From positions 1-38,542 of the forward strand of contig JAHITX010000102.1 in the NCBI GenBank assembly GCA_018817425.1: a stretch of 38,542 nucleotides of DNA, read 5' to 3'. Shown here piece by piece: positions 1-6,746 of the stretch; the stretch's first letter is position 1; every line of letters starts with the position of its first letter. A program made the translations under genes and the position numbers. The notes beneath the pieces were generated by a model. The model saw nothing but the letters and a program-made list of their open reading frames with translations, made no database searches and was not told the origin of the DNA. This DNA comes from Pseudomonadota bacterium (GTDB lineage Bacteria; Desulfobacterota; Desulfobacteria; Desulfobacterales; RPRI01).

Positions 1-73
1 CTTTGCGGGTATTAAACACCAATGGAAAACCGGTCTTCTTTTCAGAACACATCGCTTTCTCTTGGTGTATCAT
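1..73 (-). CDS. 5' end of an unidentified minus-strand gene (partial, runs off the left edge)
   Basis: An open frame starts with ATG at 73 and reads leftward without a stop to the window edge, giving about 24 residues that begin MIHQEKAMCSEKK. A purine-rich GGGAGAG lies just upstream of the ATG as a possible ribosome site. The product is too short to recognise. The opposite-strand frame over the same bases (22-285) has no ribosome site and no recognisable content, so this reading is preferred, but only weakly. Confidence 0.3.
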   Translation of the reverse strand, partial: MIHQEKAMCSEKKTGFPLVFNTRK

Positions 74-250
74 ATCTCTCCCTTCCACGCCTTCAGTTTA
101 TCCCTTTGGTTAATTTGCGAAGCAATCTACGAGCTCCTTATGTCAAGCGAAAACGTGTAAAATATAATCAGATATTTTTGTTCGGATACCTCATTCCTTT
201 TGACGGCCTTCTAACATATTACAAAAAACATGCCGATGCTAATTTATCAC

Positions 251-267
251 TGTCGGAATTCTTTACA
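251..267 (+). promoter_or_regulatory. PEP-CTERM upstream motif, copy 1 of 3
   Basis: The sequence reads TGTCGGAATTCTTTACA. It matches two further copies upstream of this gene and three upstream of the second PEP-CTERM gene about 17 kb away. It probably binds the activator of the sigma-54-like promoter at 666-682 (inference). Confidence 0.6.
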
Positions 268-361
268 AATACTATATTTTATTAAATTATAAGTAATTGA
301 CTGATATTTTATTAAATACATGTGGTTTATGCAATATTGGGAAGGCTTAGGGATAGAACAC

Positions 362-378
362 TGTCGGGTTTCTTTACA
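362..378 (+). promoter_or_regulatory. PEP-CTERM upstream motif, copy 2 of 3
   Basis: The sequence reads TGTCGGGTTTCTTTACA, differing from copy 1 at two positions. It starts 111 bases after copy 1. Confidence 0.6.
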
Positions 379-497
379 TATTTAAAAAACATGTTGCAAT
401 TATTTAATATTAACTAGTAATATCTATAAGTTTATATCTAATTGAGAATGCATACTATTTGCATAATGAAATTTTATAAAAAAGTAAATAAACTATA

Positions 498-556
498 ACT
501 TACTATACTTTATAATATATAGTAAGTATATTCTAAATTCCACAAGAATTTAGAAT
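498..556. repeat. Two adjacent perfect AT-rich palindromes
   Basis: First palindrome: 10-base arms ACTTACTATA (498-507) and TATAGTAAGT (518-527). Second: 11-base arms at 530-540 and 546-556 around the 5-base spacer CACAA. They lie between motif copies 2 and 3 in the promoter region. They may be operator sites or the end of a short transcript; nothing in the sequence decides which. Confidence 0.5.
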
Positions 557-587
557 TCATGTATTTGTTCCTGTATCAATAAAAATG

Positions 588-604
588 TGTCGGATTTCTT
601 TACG
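588..604 (+). promoter_or_regulatory. PEP-CTERM upstream motif, copy 3 of 3
   Basis: The sequence reads TGTCGGATTTCTTTACG. It is the copy closest to the promoter, starting 80 bases before the GG of the -24 element, a usual distance for a sigma-54 enhancer site. Confidence 0.6.
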
Positions 605-665
605 ATTTGTTGCTTCATTCTTAAGACATGTTTTAAAATACATGTTAAATCAGTTATATAGATAT

Positions 666-682
666 TTGGCACGTATATTGCA
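666..682 (+). promoter_or_regulatory. Sigma-54 (-24/-12) promoter of the first PEP-CTERM gene
   Basis: TTGGCACGTATATTGCA is a near-perfect match to the sigma-54 consensus TGGCAC-N5-TTGC, with GG and GC separated by exactly 10 bases. Transcription would begin near 693, giving a leader of about 100 bases before the ATG at 797. Confidence 0.75.
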
Positions 683-796
683 AAATATTTTTGGATCTTA
701 AGTAATTAAAAAATAGAGGGCATATGTGGTGAGCCATTATTTTGGAGGCTCCCCTTTTGTCTAGTGTTGATTGCTTTATTTAATTGAGGAGAAAAA

Positions 797-1453
797 ATGA
801 AAAAAATAATACTATCTATCAGCTTTATTATGCTTTTTGCTTTTACTAATGTTACCGGCGCAAAAGGTGAGATTATAGGTATTAAATCATTATCAATAGA
901 TCAACTGCATCTGTCAGCGTATGTTGCAGTTGCAGATATGACTTTTCCACATGATGGGACTTCCCCATCGCCCCTGCAATACATTATGGGAGAATACTCG
1001 ACGATAGTAAGTACTGATGAAATCGATATCTATTTTAGCAACAACTATGGAAATCGTCCAACCGGAACAGTAAATACGGTAGCAAACACTATAGATGTAG
1101 ATTTTGGGTCTCTTCGGTTAAATTTGCGTTATGACGGCTATCCTTATCCTGGCCTCCCTTATTTTTTGCATGTGAATGATAATGTTTCTTTGTGGGATGG
1201 CACCAAGAATATCACAAGTCACTATTACAATCCTCTTGATGGTAGTTTCTCTTTGGAATGGACAGGAAGTACTCCGGTTAATGGTACAGTGAATGGTGGG
1301 TCGGTTTCTACAGATGCTGATTATTATTTTTTATTAAGTGGTAAAGCTTCTACCGTCCCGATTCCAGGAGCGATCTGGCTCTTTGGATCAGGTTTGTCAG
1401 CATTGGCATTTTTCAGGAAAAAAGTTGCGAAGTATCCATCCATCAAATCATAA
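797..1453 (+). CDS. PEP-CTERM sorting-domain surface protein
   Basis: A 218-residue exported protein. It has a Sec signal peptide at residues 1-22, a beta-rich middle with no recognised domain, and a C-terminal PEP-CTERM signal: VPIPG at 187-191, a hydrophobic stretch, then the basic cluster RKK at 207-209. Such proteins are cut and anchored or released by an exosortase and usually accompany exopolysaccharide. No exosortase gene lies in this window. A ribosome site GAGGAG precedes the ATG. The last nine residues lie beyond the usual end of the signal and appear to come from antisense transposase sequence (see the pseudogene at 1436). Expression is probably driven by the sigma-54-like promoter at 666-682. 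The precise function is unknown. Confidence 0.85.
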   Translation: MKKIILSISFIMLFAFTNVTGAKGEIIGIKSLSIDQLHLSAYVAVADMTFPHDGTSPSPLQYIMGEYSTIVSTDEIDIYFSNNYGNRPTGTVNTVANTIDVDFGSLRLNLRYDGYPYPGLPYFLHVNDNVSLWDGTKNITSHYYNPLDGSFSLEWTGSTPVNGTVNGGSVSTDADYYFLLSGKASTVPIPGAIWLFGSGLSALAFFRKKVAKYPSIKS

Positions 1454-1674
1454 AGATCGGTAACCCGTTTGGAACTCATCTGTGAAAGAGGAACTTCATC
1501 TTTACGGGAACATCCCAGCTTGCCTTTAGTATTGGGAAATGCTTTGGATAGTTCTTCTTTCACCGGTTTCTATCATGCTTCTATGGCGGTGGCATCCCGG
1601 CTTATGTGGTCGGCAGGTTTTTAGCCACAATGTTTTATAATTATTGCTTCATGAATTTTTTGCAGTTTTTTAAA
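1436..1674 (-). pseudogene. Decayed DDE transposase fragment
   Basis: Read on the minus strand, one frame resembles the middle of an IS4/IS5-type transposase. It contains IHEAIIIKHCG, DHISRDATAIEA, KGKLGCSRKDEVPLSQ and RVTDLYDLMD in order. The frame carries three in-frame stops: TAA after KHCG, then TGA and TAG directly after IEA, where intact relatives commonly read EAREKP. Only about 80 codons survive and no terminal inverted repeats are evident. The 3' side stops inside the end of the PEP-CTERM gene, so the two overlap antisense. The family assignment is from memory of transposase motifs and is approximate; that the frame is dead is seen directly. Confidence 0.65.
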
Positions 1675-1689
1675 TTACGGTGATGCTGC

Positions 1690-2769
1690 CTATTTTCGTT
1701 TTCCTGTATAAATCCCCCTGCTAATTCTTACAATCGTGCCTTTTTTATAGGCATTGTATAAAATACTTCTTACTTTCTTATCTTCAATTCCGGTTTTTCT
1801 TTTCAACGTGGCAATATCAACTCCATCTTTTGCCCGTTTTACAATTTTAAGAATACGTGCTGAATCAGATTCTTTTGTAATCTTTTTAACTGGTACCGGG
1901 GCTTTGCCAGGAAACTGTATGACATTTGAAGTTTTTTTGATTTTAGGTGAAACAACGGGTTTTTTTTCCGGTTTGGAAGCTTGTTTTTTCTTTGCCGGAA
2001 TATAAGCGGAAGTAATTTCAGCCACAGTTTCTGTTTCCATATCAATACCGAAAAGATCTTCCAGTGCGGAGTCTTCGATAACTCTTTCGGTTTTCTTTTC
2101 GGCAGCTAAAAGCAGGTTGTTTGTTCTGTCTTTAACCACATGGCTTATCAAATCGGATATTTCCACTTGTCTTAGTTTAAAAAAAAGACCCGGGTCTTTA
2201 TCAAGCCTTGCTCCAACAGCATAGAGTGTTGCCGCAACATGCTTGCACATGCTTGCCCAGTCGGGACAGGAGCATTCAAATTCGATTTCTTCTGGTGATG
2301 GGAAAAGACCGTTATTTTTTTCCATAAAAATCTCACCAAGAGCCTTCGGAAATTTTCCGGCCAGAAGATCCTGCAAGGAATCAAGTTGCTTTGAAGCGGC
2401 CGCTTTTATCCTGTTCCATATTAACGGAGAAATTTCCTTTATCTTTATTGCAACATCATAAGGCTTTGTCCTTGTTCCCTGAACAATTGCTTCCACCTTG
2501 CCCGAATTTATTTTAATATCAAGAACGGCACCGATCCGGACATAGCTTCTTCCCCGGCCTATACGGTTGCTGTAATCGGCATATCGCTCAAGGTTGCGAT
2601 TCCATGATTTTCCCCACCATGTTGTTGCAAGCGCACTTCCTTCAATAACAACCGGTGTTATATTTGGATTTTTTGCCATCAGTTTTTTTAATTGCTTTTG
2701 CGCTTTTTCCTTCTTTTCGCCAACTGATACATATCGAGGATAATACCGGAATGACATAATCACCTTCAT
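1690..2769 (-). CDS. SWIM zinc-finger protein
   Basis: A 359-residue protein with a SWIM zinc-binding motif of pattern CxCx6CxH at C166, C168, C175 and H177. A Lys/Pro-rich linker follows (about 262-300), then a C-terminal winged-helix-like segment (about 302-359). SWIM proteins of this kind are typically encoded beside bacterial SWI2/SNF2 helicases and are thought to act with them on nucleic acid. Here the start codon lies 3 bases after the helicase stop codon, so the two are co-transcribed and probably translationally coupled. A second possible start is the ATG at 2757, preceded closely by AAGGTG. The cellular role of the pair is not established. Confidence 0.8.
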   Translation of the reverse strand: MKVIMSFRYYPRYVSVGEKKEKAQKQLKKLMAKNPNITPVVIEGSALATTWWGKSWNRNLERYADYSNRIGRGRSYVRIGAVLDIKINSGKVEAIVQGTRTKPYDVAIKIKEISPLIWNRIKAAASKQLDSLQDLLAGKFPKALGEIFMEKNNGLFPSPEEIEFECSCPDWASMCKHVAATLYAVGARLDKDPGLFFKLRQVEISDLISHVVKDRTNNLLLAAEKKTERVIEDSALEDLFGIDMETETVAEITSAYIPAKKKQASKPEKKPVVSPKIKKTSNVIQFPGKAPVPVKKITKESDSARILKIVKRAKDGVDIATLKRKTGIEDKKVRSILYNAYKKGTIVRISRGIYTGKRK

Positions 2770-2772
2770 TTT

Positions 2773-5448
2773 TTATAATGTTAATTTGAATAGCTTCATC
2801 AGTTCATCATTTTTCATCTCTGTTATGAGTGCTTCCCCATTACACGAAATAACATCATTTGATAGTGTTCTTTTTTCTTCAAGCATTTTATCTATTTTTT
2901 CTTCTACAGTTCCCTTTGTAATAAACTTATGCACAATGACATTTTTTTTCTGGCCGATGCGAAAAGCCCTGTCTGTTGCCTGGTCTTCAACGGCAGGATT
3001 CCACCAGCGGTCAAAATGAATCACATGGTTTGCTTCGGTGAGGTTTAAGCCCACACCCCCTGCTTTTAAGGAAAGAACCATATAAGGTATATAGCTTTTA
3101 CCCTGAAACTCTTCAACGATTTTTTTCCTCTTTCCTACAGGCACTCCTCCATGCAGGATCAAACCTTTTTTATGAAATATGCTTTCCAGAAAATCGGAAA
3201 GAGGTTCGGTCATCTCTTTAAATTGTGTAAAAATCAGCACCTTTTCTCTTTTTTCATAAATTGTTTCACATATTTCTCTAAGCCTTGCAAACTTACCGCT
3301 GTCTTTTTCCTCAAATCCTGCTGTCCCGTTATATTGATCAGGATGATTACAAAGCTGCTTGAATTTAATGATTGAAGACAGTATTAGCCCTTTTCTTTGA
3401 ATGCCTTCCGTTTCAGCAATTAACCTTTTTATATCTTCCACAATTCTTTTGTACAGTAGTACCTGTTTTGTGCTTAAATCCGCATAGGTTTTCATTTCCA
3501 CTTTATCCGGGAGATCGGAAATAACTGACTTATCGGTTTTCAGACGACGCAGAACATAAGGACTTATGAGCTTTCGCAGTTTTGAATATCCGGCATGGCT
3601 GCGTTTAAGTTTTTCCGAAAATTTCTTGAATTCATTTATACTTCCGAGCAATCCTGGATTTAAAAAATCAAAAAGCGACCAAAGATCAGAAAGCCTGTTT
3701 TCTATCGGTGTTCCTGTCATTATAATTCTGTTTTCTGAGATCAATTTCTTTACGGCACGAGATTGCTTTGCGCCCGGATTCTTTATAGCCTGGGCTTCAT
3801 CAAGGATAATATAATTCCATTTGTACGACTGAAGCCACTCATATCTTTGAACCATGGCATAAGTTGTTATCACAAGATCATAATTTTTAGCCATATCATC
3901 CGAATTTTCTTTTACACCCCCTTTGTTTTTTGAAATGCTATGTGCCACGTAAAAACGAAGATCCGGAGAAAAACGCTCAATCTCACTGGACCAGTTAAAG
4001 ATAAGAGAAGCAGGCACAATCAGAAGATTTGCTTTATGCATTGCTCCGGTTTTACTGTTTTCCGATTTTAAGATATGTAAAAATGCCAGAGCTTCGATGG
4101 TTTTACCAAGACCCATATCATCGGCAAGACAAGCACCGAATTTAAGTGAATAAAGAAAATAAAGCCAGTTTACGCCTTTTTGCTGGTATTCTCTGAGCCT
4201 GGCTTTAAACCTGTGATCCGGAATTGCACAAGGAACCTTTTGAGGATCGGCCATTTTTCTTATTACCGATTCCAGCCATTTCCCGTTTGTAATACTATGA
4301 TCTATCTGTGCTGCATCATTTCCTAATAACTTTTCGGGCTGAAGCTGCAAGCGCAAAGCATCCAGAAAACTGAAACCTTCTTCTTCCGAAAGCATTTGTA
4401 CTTTTTCGTAAGCATCGAGTGTTTGCCTTAGTTTGTCAGGATCGACAGCTACCCACTTGTTTTTGATAAAGGCAAGCCCATCATATTCACTAAGCAGCTT
4501 TTTTGCCTCTTCTTCTGAAATCTGCGTGTCCCCAAGACACAGCTGCGCATCAAAATTTAAAAGGGCGCTTCCCCCAACATAAGACGGAGCATCATTACCC
4601 ATATTTATATTGAGCTTAACGCCTGAGGCGCTTGTCTTCCACCAGTTTGGAATCCTGCATAAAATTCCGCATTCTTCATATACAGGAATCTCTTTTAGAA
4701 AAGAAAAAGCTTCTTTTGCGTTCCATGCCAAAGGATGAAACAATTCTCCGTTTTCAAGAAGTTCGGAAATTATACTGCTTTTTTCAGCTGCCCTATGGAC
4801 TGTTGTTAGAAGCTGCAAGAGCTTTTCATTATCCTGGCCATATTCCTTAAGAGCATATTTTAACGGGAGATGTTTTGATTTCCCTTTTTCATTGAGCCTC
4901 GTGGAATAAGTTGCCAGAAAGGCGAAAGGCAGTTCCTGCTGTTTGTTTTCTACAAGATGAAAAAAGATCCTGCCTACAATATTAACTTCCGGACTGTAGG
5001 AACGGATAAAATCTTCTACGGTTCCGTCATATTTTTCAATCTCAATTACATAAGCATTGTTAAGCCTTTTCCATATATTTTCAAGTAATCCGGTATGAAG
5101 ATAATCGGAGCCTTCCATAAGCGGCGCATCTTCTGTAAACCGCCTTAACTCATCTTTTTCAACAGCAATTTTGGCCTGATGCCTCCACAATTCCAGATCG
5201 GGTGTTTGTGAAAGCTTTTTTGCGAATAATCCTGCAAAGTTTCGCCAATAATCAAGAGAAAATGAAAGCTCTATATTTTTATCGCAAAAGCCCAAAAAAA
5301 GAAGCCATAGATCGTTATTTGCCGAATACCGACTGTATATTTCTTCCTGCAACAGCCTGCTGCTGTTGGAAACAGGCTTTTTGGCATCCGCCCACTCCAG
5401 TTCAAGAAAACCGTTTGGCATAATAACTGTGATTAAATCTTTATTCAT
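2773..5448 (-). CDS. SNF2-family DEAD/DEAH helicase
   Basis: An 891-residue Swi2/Snf2-type ATPase. The N-terminal ~400 residues form the poorly characterised region usual for bacterial members of this group. The motor follows: Walker A DDMGLGKT at 443-450, Walker B DEAQ at 550-553, the MTGTPIENRLSDLW motif from about 577, and a C-terminal helicase lobe from about 680 to 860 with LKAGGVGLNLTEA and the arginine-finger motif DQATDRAFRIGQ. It is expected to translocate on double-stranded DNA and remodel nucleoprotein complexes. It is the first gene of a two-gene unit with the SWIM protein and is divergent from pyrR. No clear ribosome site precedes the ATG; an internal ATG at 5421 is an alternative. 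Confidence 0.9.
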   Translation of the reverse strand: MNKDLITVIMPNGFLELEWADAKKPVSNSSRLLQEEIYSRYSANNDLWLLFLGFCDKNIELSFSLDYWRNFAGLFAKKLSQTPDLELWRHQAKIAVEKDELRRFTEDAPLMEGSDYLHTGLLENIWKRLNNAYVIEIEKYDGTVEDFIRSYSPEVNIVGRIFFHLVENKQQELPFAFLATYSTRLNEKGKSKHLPLKYALKEYGQDNEKLLQLLTTVHRAAEKSSIISELLENGELFHPLAWNAKEAFSFLKEIPVYEECGILCRIPNWWKTSASGVKLNINMGNDAPSYVGGSALLNFDAQLCLGDTQISEEEAKKLLSEYDGLAFIKNKWVAVDPDKLRQTLDAYEKVQMLSEEEGFSFLDALRLQLQPEKLLGNDAAQIDHSITNGKWLESVIRKMADPQKVPCAIPDHRFKARLREYQQKGVNWLYFLYSLKFGACLADDMGLGKTIEALAFLHILKSENSKTGAMHKANLLIVPASLIFNWSSEIERFSPDLRFYVAHSISKNKGGVKENSDDMAKNYDLVITTYAMVQRYEWLQSYKWNYIILDEAQAIKNPGAKQSRAVKKLISENRIIMTGTPIENRLSDLWSLFDFLNPGLLGSINEFKKFSEKLKRSHAGYSKLRKLISPYVLRRLKTDKSVISDLPDKVEMKTYADLSTKQVLLYKRIVEDIKRLIAETEGIQRKGLILSSIIKFKQLCNHPDQYNGTAGFEEKDSGKFARLREICETIYEKREKVLIFTQFKEMTEPLSDFLESIFHKKGLILHGGVPVGKRKKIVEEFQGKSYIPYMVLSLKAGGVGLNLTEANHVIHFDRWWNPAVEDQATDRAFRIGQKKNVIVHKFITKGTVEEKIDKMLEEKRTLSNDVISCNGEALITEMKNDELMKLFKLTL

Positions 5449-5589
5449 ATTTAATATAGCTCATCAACCTGCCTGCCAAAAAGGCAATAAATGATATAGG
5501 AACCCACCGAATGGCTTGAGAAAAAATCCAATATTTTTTCTGACAGGAATGTTTATTTCACAGTAAAAAAGATAATTCAATTATATTTC

Positions 5590-5617
5590 TTGAACAAAAC
5601 AGCATGCATGTTATAAT
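5590..5617 (+). promoter_or_regulatory. Sigma-70-type promoter for the pyrR-moaB run
   Basis: TTGAAC at 5590-5595 and TATAAT at 5612-5617 are separated by 16 bases. The predicted transcription start, near 5624, lies after the first in-frame ATG at 5617. This rules that ATG out and supports the pyrR start at 5695. Confidence 0.6.
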
Positions 5618-5694
5618 TGCCCATATTTGTTATGTTAATTTGGATAGAACAAGATGATCAAACATATCAAGCATATACACAACCAGGTGAAACC

Positions 5695-6234
5695 ATGGAA
5701 AATATACAGCCCATACTGGATGCAGCAGATATAGAACGTATTGTCACAAGAATTACCCATGAAATTCTTGAAGTTCATAAGGGCACAAAAAACCTCTCGC
5801 TTATAGGAATTCAAACCCGCGGTGTTTTTCTGGCCAAAAGAATACAGGCATTAATAAAAAAAATCGAAGGTATTGAAATACCGGCTGGAATTATCGATAT
5901 TACGCTTTATCGCGATGACTGGACAAAAATAAGTAATAATCCTGTAGTTCAGGCAACCGATATTTTCTTTTCAATAGATGAAAAACAGATTGTACTGGTG
6001 GATGATGTTCTCTTTACCGGCAGGACTATAAGGGCTGCTATGGATGCAATCATGGATTACGGAAGACCGGATCGTATCGAGCTTGCCATACTTGTAGACA
6101 GAGGACACAGAGAACTTCCTATTCAAGCAAATTATGTCGGAAAGCATATTTCAACAGGCTTGACAGAAACCGTAAATGTTCTTGTATCCGAGCATGACGG
6201 TATAGACAAAGTCGTTCTGGAAAAAGGTAAATAA
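5695..6234 (+). CDS. pyrR: Bifunctional pyr operon regulator / uracil phosphoribosyltransferase
   Basis: A 179-residue protein of the type I phosphoribosyltransferase fold. The PRPP-binding motif reads VLVDDVLFTGRTIRAA, and the IGIQTRGVFLAKRI segment is typical of PyrR. PyrR makes UMP from uracil and PRPP and in many bacteria binds pyr mRNA to attenuate transcription. The start at 5695 is chosen because AGGTGA lies 5 bases upstream and the product then has the family's usual length; an upstream in-frame ATG at 5617 would overlap the promoter. No pyrimidine biosynthesis gene or obvious attenuator is nearby. Its stop codon overlaps the next ATG by one base (TAATG). Confidence 0.9.
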   Translation: MENIQPILDAADIERIVTRITHEILEVHKGTKNLSLIGIQTRGVFLAKRIQALIKKIEGIEIPAGIIDITLYRDDWTKISNNPVVQATDIFFSIDEKQIVLVDDVLFTGRTIRAAMDAIMDYGRPDRIELAILVDRGHRELPIQANYVGKHISTGLTETVNVLVSEHDGIDKVVLEKGK

Positions 6235-6740
6235 TGAGCGTTAATGAACACAAAGCACATGCCCCTAAAAGAATCAGAATGGGCATTATTTCCGTATCAT
6301 CAACAAGAACGAAACAAAATGATGAGAGCGGTGCCTGGATCAATAAACTGGCAAATAAAGAAGGGCATGAAGTAATATTCTATCAGGTCGTACCTGATGA
6401 TATATATAAAATAACAGAGACAATTATTGAAGCAATTCACGAGCAAAGAGTTCAGGCTCTTTTATTGACCGGAGGCACCGGAATAAGCAGTAAAGATGTT
6501 ACAATTGAAGCGGTTCGTCCATTGTTTGAAAAGGAACTTACAGCTTTTGGACCTATTTTCAGCCAGCTTAGTTTTGAAGAGATAGATTCAGCAGCACTTT
6601 TATCAAGAGCCACAGCAGGAATTATAGGAAATGCAATTGTTTTTTGTATGCCAGGCAGTTTGAAAGCCTGTAAGCTTGCTTGCAAAGCCTTGATTTTTCC
6701 TGAACTGGGGCATCTTTTAAAACACATTCTGGAAGGATAA
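6234..6740 (+). CDS. moaB: Molybdenum cofactor biosynthesis protein, MoaB/MogA family
   Basis: A 168-residue molybdopterin-binding protein. It shows GIISVSSTR near the N-terminus, the signature LLLTGGTGISSKDVTIEAV, and a C-terminal MPGSLKACKLA segment. The family adenylylates molybdopterin before metal insertion (MogA, and MoaB in many organisms). It overlaps pyrR by one base and ends 6 bases before the debranching enzyme, so it is part of the same transcript. Its product could serve the molybdo-hydroxylase encoded at 31869-35551 and formate dehydrogenases matured by the FdhD fusion at 24032. That link is inference. MoaB versus MogA cannot be settled from sequence alone. Confidence 0.85.
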   Translation: MSVNEHKAHAPKRIRMGIISVSSTRTKQNDESGAWINKLANKEGHEVIFYQVVPDDIYKITETIIEAIHEQRVQALLLTGGTGISSKDVTIEAVRPLFEKELTAFGPIFSQLSFEEIDSAALLSRATAGIIGNAIVFCMPGSLKACKLACKALIFPELGHLLKHILEG

Positions 6741-6746
6741 CGCTCC

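Larger units (their letters stand above)
74..796. other. AT-rich regulatory region upstream of the first PEP-CTERM gene
   Basis: About 720 bases with no convincing gene. The stretch holds three copies of a TGTCGG...TTTACA motif (251, 362, 588), two adjacent perfect palindromes (498-527 and 530-556) and a sigma-54-like promoter at 666-682. The organisation, with repeated sites 80 or more bases upstream of a -24/-12 promoter, is what one expects of enhancer binding by a sigma-54 activator. That reading is inferred. Confidence 0.6.

Noticed and set aside
22-285. Plus-strand frame of 87 codons at the left edge
   Set aside because: No ribosome site, no recognisable content, and it runs into the first regulatory motif; a minus-strand gene start at 73 fits better.
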